The notes below the pieces were generated by a model. The model saw only the letters and a program-made list of their open reading frames with translations, ran no database searches and was not told the DNA's origin. Shown one piece after another: positions 57,798-60,202 of a DNA stretch of 60,202 nucleotides. The translations under genes and the position numbers were made by a program. Source of the stretch: Parasitella parasitica (lineage: Eukaryota > Mucoromycota > Mucoromycetes > Mucorales > Mucoraceae); contig MU619261.1 of NCBI GenBank assembly GCA_025201805.1, forward strand, positions 240,716-300,917, written 5' to 3'. Positions within the stretch are counted from its first letter, which is position 1, and every line of letters begins with the position of its first letter.

Positions 57798-58517
57798 ATG
57801 ATTAAAAGTATCATTGCAAATGGTTTATCGGGACATGGAGCTTCGACAGTGATGTCAGAAGGTAAACACAGCAGTAAAGATATACATTAAATTCTAAAGA
57901 CTGTCCTATTGTAGTGGACTGCAGTCAGTTCAGTTCTTGTAGTTCGTGTATCGCACAACAAGTCTGTGGTTTCTGTGGAAATGTCAATAAGTGCGTCAGT
58001 GGTGGATGGTTTGGAGCATTGGACAAATCAAGCTGTGGCCTAAATGATTATTACTTTCACCAGTGCCATAGTAAATTTTGCGAGCAACCGATCTCAAATG
58101 AATTACTAACGCATTTGATAATACACAGTGTCGACATTGCCGTTGGGAATTCTATCTATAGCCCTGGTTTCCATCATTGTTATAATACTTATTATTGGGT
58201 TGTCGATCCTTTGTTGCTGTTTCTGTTGCAAGTGTTGTCAGAGAGAGAATATCGAGGATGAAGATGAGGATAGACCATTATTAGGATCTAAATATCTGAG
58301 GAGATCATCCACATATTATCAGTGGAACAGACAACCGATAGTTGTTAACAAGATAAATCACACAGAAAATACAAAATCAACGTCATCTATTCCTGTGGAT
58401 CAAGTGGGGGACGCAGAACCACCGTATTCATCATCAACAACTGCAAATAGCTGGGAAAATAGACGCACAGCATTATTAAAAAAATATGCTCGAGAACCTA
58501 CATTACCAAATGAATAA
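57798..58517 (+). CDS. PSI-domain single-pass membrane protein (PTTG1IP-like)
   Basis: Exons 57798-57861, 57915-58070 and 58129-58517 give 202 residues. After a short N-terminus comes a cysteine-rich PSI domain: DCSQFSSCSSCIAQQVCGFC, then NKCVSGGWFGALDKSSCGLN and a final C, with the expected Cys spacing. It is followed by a 25-residue transmembrane helix (LGILSIALVSIIVIILIIG), a palmitoylation-type cysteine cluster (CCCFCCKCC) and a polar tail containing EPPYSSS. The layout matches animal PTTG1-interacting protein. No signal peptide is evident, and an AG acceptor directly before the ATG hints that a 5' exon may exist. Intron 2 contains a perfect TACTAAC branch point. Confidence 0.8.
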
Positions 58518-58744
58518 CTGTATTCAAATAAAAAATTACAATAAATCTTGCATTTTATAATCACCTGTATCATTTAGATTGCCAAGCGAACCTTTGAGAT
58601 GCGGCATAAGCCATTGTTTGTAATAATTATCACCTTAATGCAGTGAGCTGTCGGTAAAATTCTACCAAATTTGGAGGAAACTAACCGACCTGTATAAGAT
58701 GTGTATCTCTATAAAAGACAACATGTATTTGTCTGGTTTGTCAT

Positions 58745-59637
58745 ATGCAGAATACAATATATTTATCAGAAATGAAAGACACATCCCGAGAATACACTGG
58801 CGTTCATTCCAAGCCAGGATATAAATCGACATACACAATATCATCAATGGAAGAAGGGCAGTTCAACCACACGCAAGTAAAGATCAAGCCAACAAGAATG
58901 GAGAGATTCATGGTTTTCTTGAGCTATGCAAGGCCATTGCTGACAATGCTATTTTTTGACGTTGGATTACCACTTGCTGTGTATTACATTCTGAAACTAT
59001 GGCTCAGTGTATTGATTTCACTCGTCTTGTCAGGTATCCCACCATTATTACGCGCATTTTACATTTTTTGCAAAAGAAGGCATATTGATATCCTAGGCTG
59101 TATCTGTGTCTTCTCTTTCATTTTATCCGCTATTCTGTCGATCATCAATGGAGATGCTAGATTGACCTTGCTGCGTAACTCCACTATTACAGCCGTCGTT
59201 AGCTTCATGTTCTTTGTCACTCTTATCCCTATCGAAACAAAATGGTTAAAAGTCAGGCCGATTTTCTTTTTATTCTCTCGTCTGAACAACCTCCAGTTGA
59301 ATGGGTAGATAAACAAGGTGTACATTACTCTCTGGAGATAGCGGAATGGACATGGCAACATGTTGCTTCCTACCGCAAGTTTTGCTATATTTTGAGCGCT
59401 ATGTGGGGTTCTGCCTTGCTAGGACACTTTGTGGCCAAGATTATCATGATTAAAAGTACATTAGACATTGACCATGTTATTCTTTACGGCAATGTCATCA
59501 TAATTTGCGTTATGGTTTCTATGACTTTGGGCACATTTTTAGTCGTACGATTTGTTGGTAAAAAAACTGCTATAGAGTTACAAATATGGTACAAGCAAAA
59601 TATGTATATAGATAAATCTCCATCAGAAAATCTGTGA
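58745..59637 (+). CDS. six-helix VC0807-like membrane protein, frame broken
   Basis: Two overlapping frames encode one protein. Frame 1 (58745-59308; an alternative start is ATG 58772) has hydrophobic segments including LLTMLFFDVGLPLAVYYILK, VLISLVLSGIPPLLRAFYI, DILGCICVFSFILSAILSII and TAVVSFMFFVTLIPI. Frame 2 (to 59637) continues with PPVEWVDKQGVHYSLEIAEW and two more helices. The pattern GDARLTLLRNSTIT...KVRPIFF then EWVDKQG is characteristic of VC0807/integral-membrane proteins of this type. Passing from frame 1 to frame 2 needs a -1 step at about 59266-59272 and no GT-AG intron fits. Either one T is missing in a run of five or the frame shift is real. Function unknown. Confidence 0.7.
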
Positions 59638-60202
59638 AAAGAACAGTATATGAAATACATTCACTATAATAATCTGCATTCCACTTCTAAATTCATCTAC
59701 TTACCTTAAATCAATATATACTATATATGTGCACAATTAATAAGATGTACAATACATATCTATATTATATGAGCTGGTTATTCTGCTCATTTTAGTGATT
59801 TTTACACCTTCGCTACGCTACGCTAAAAATCGTCCTTCACGTGGGTTCCATCTCGCTCTGCGAGGCTGCCAATCTCCATAATAAATGAAATTTTACTGTA
59901 TTGTATTTATACGGCATAAAAGGAAATAGCGTGTAATTGTGGCACACTTGTCAAAATTAGATGCACACATTTTGAAATTCTGATGTGCAAGTAGCTGTTG
60001 TGTACATTTTTAGTTTCACACGAGCTTTCATACACCCCCCAAACTATGGTGAAAAAAATCGACCTTCGCTTCGCTTCGGTGATATTTTTCGACCTTCGTT
60101 CTATTGGGGGGTGCATAGCTCGCGCCTGCAGCGGGCTGTCCCACTCGACAATGCTAAATCAAACGAAATAAAAAAAAAGTTCCAGTTTGTATAGCACAGT
60201 TT
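59638..60202. other. terminal region with fold-back repeats
   Basis: No gene. Two GC-richer palindromic blocks occur in AT-rich DNA: GATTTTTA...TAAAAATC around 59799-59832, enclosing CTTCGCTACGCTACGC, and CACCCCCCAA (60033-60042) paired with TTGGGGGGTG (60104-60113), enclosing CTTCGCTTCGCTTCGG. They share a CTTCGCTxCGCT core and are probably related fold-back elements. Confidence 0.55.
60033..60113. mobile_element. fold-back (inverted-repeat) element
   Basis: Perfect 10-base inverted repeats CACCCCCCAA and TTGGGGGGTG are separated by about 60 bases containing two CGACCTTCG direct repeats. No coding capacity; a small MITE or structured repeat. Confidence 0.5.

Overview
This window looks like nuclear DNA of an early-diverging filamentous fungus, most likely Mucorales (Mucoromycota). 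The reasons are AT-rich DNA, many short (about 45-85 nt) GT-AG introns with TACTAAC-like branch points, no bacterial signals, and a gene set that includes a WOPR regulator, an Sfp1-type zinc finger, a Ran1-type kinase, AP180, an ornithine decarboxylase antizyme and GH47 mannosidase. It is a draft assembly: an 805-base gap of N lies at 42151-42955, and homopolymer runs lie at the window start and at the gap edge. Exon models were built by hand from reading frames and splice signals.

Layout. 1-8 kb: RasGEF with an MIT-like N-terminus, a small secreted protein with a miniature transposon in its 3' end, a universal-stress protein and an Sfp1-like regulator, all on the minus strand. 8-14 kb: very long non-coding flanks around a WOPR (Gti1/Pac2) regulator. 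14.4-16.9 kb: two related secreted, kexin-processed peptide precursors, one with 49-residue tandem repeats. 18-21 kb: a two-finger C2H2 factor, a tiny spliced gene and an Mpv17/PMP22 protein. 21.8-26.4 kb: a 232-bp TA-flanked inverted-repeat element, a secreted Kre9-like protein, the antizyme with its frameshift region, and a RecQ-like helicase whose ATP-binding lysine is missing. 26.3-29.1 kb is gene-poor. 29-33.9 kb: an acidic orphan protein, an F-box/DUSP-like protein, a histidine phosphatase and a small basic protein. 33.9-37.3 kb is again gene-poor. 37.3-47.4 kb: Ran1-type kinase, AP180, TLC-domain protein, ribosomal protein L11 cut by the gap, a bHLH factor and a histidine acid phosphatase. 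49.5-59.6 kb: a PPxY membrane protein, a PRL phosphatase without a CaaX box, an anillin-like septation protein, ER class I mannosidase, a Leu5-type mitochondrial carrier, a PSI-domain membrane protein and a six-helix membrane protein split by a -1 frame change. The last 400 bases hold fold-back sequences.

The genes do not form one pathway. Themes are growth and differentiation control (RasGEF, WOPR, Sfp1-like, Ran1-type kinase, bHLH), secretion and membrane traffic (AP180, mannosidase, TLC, PPxY adaptor candidate) and morphogenesis (anillin-like). The best candidates for an undescribed system are the tandem peptide precursors at 14.4-16.9 kb. The antizyme recoding region, the degenerate RecQ protein and the C_UUU_UUA frame junction at 59266-59272 are next.
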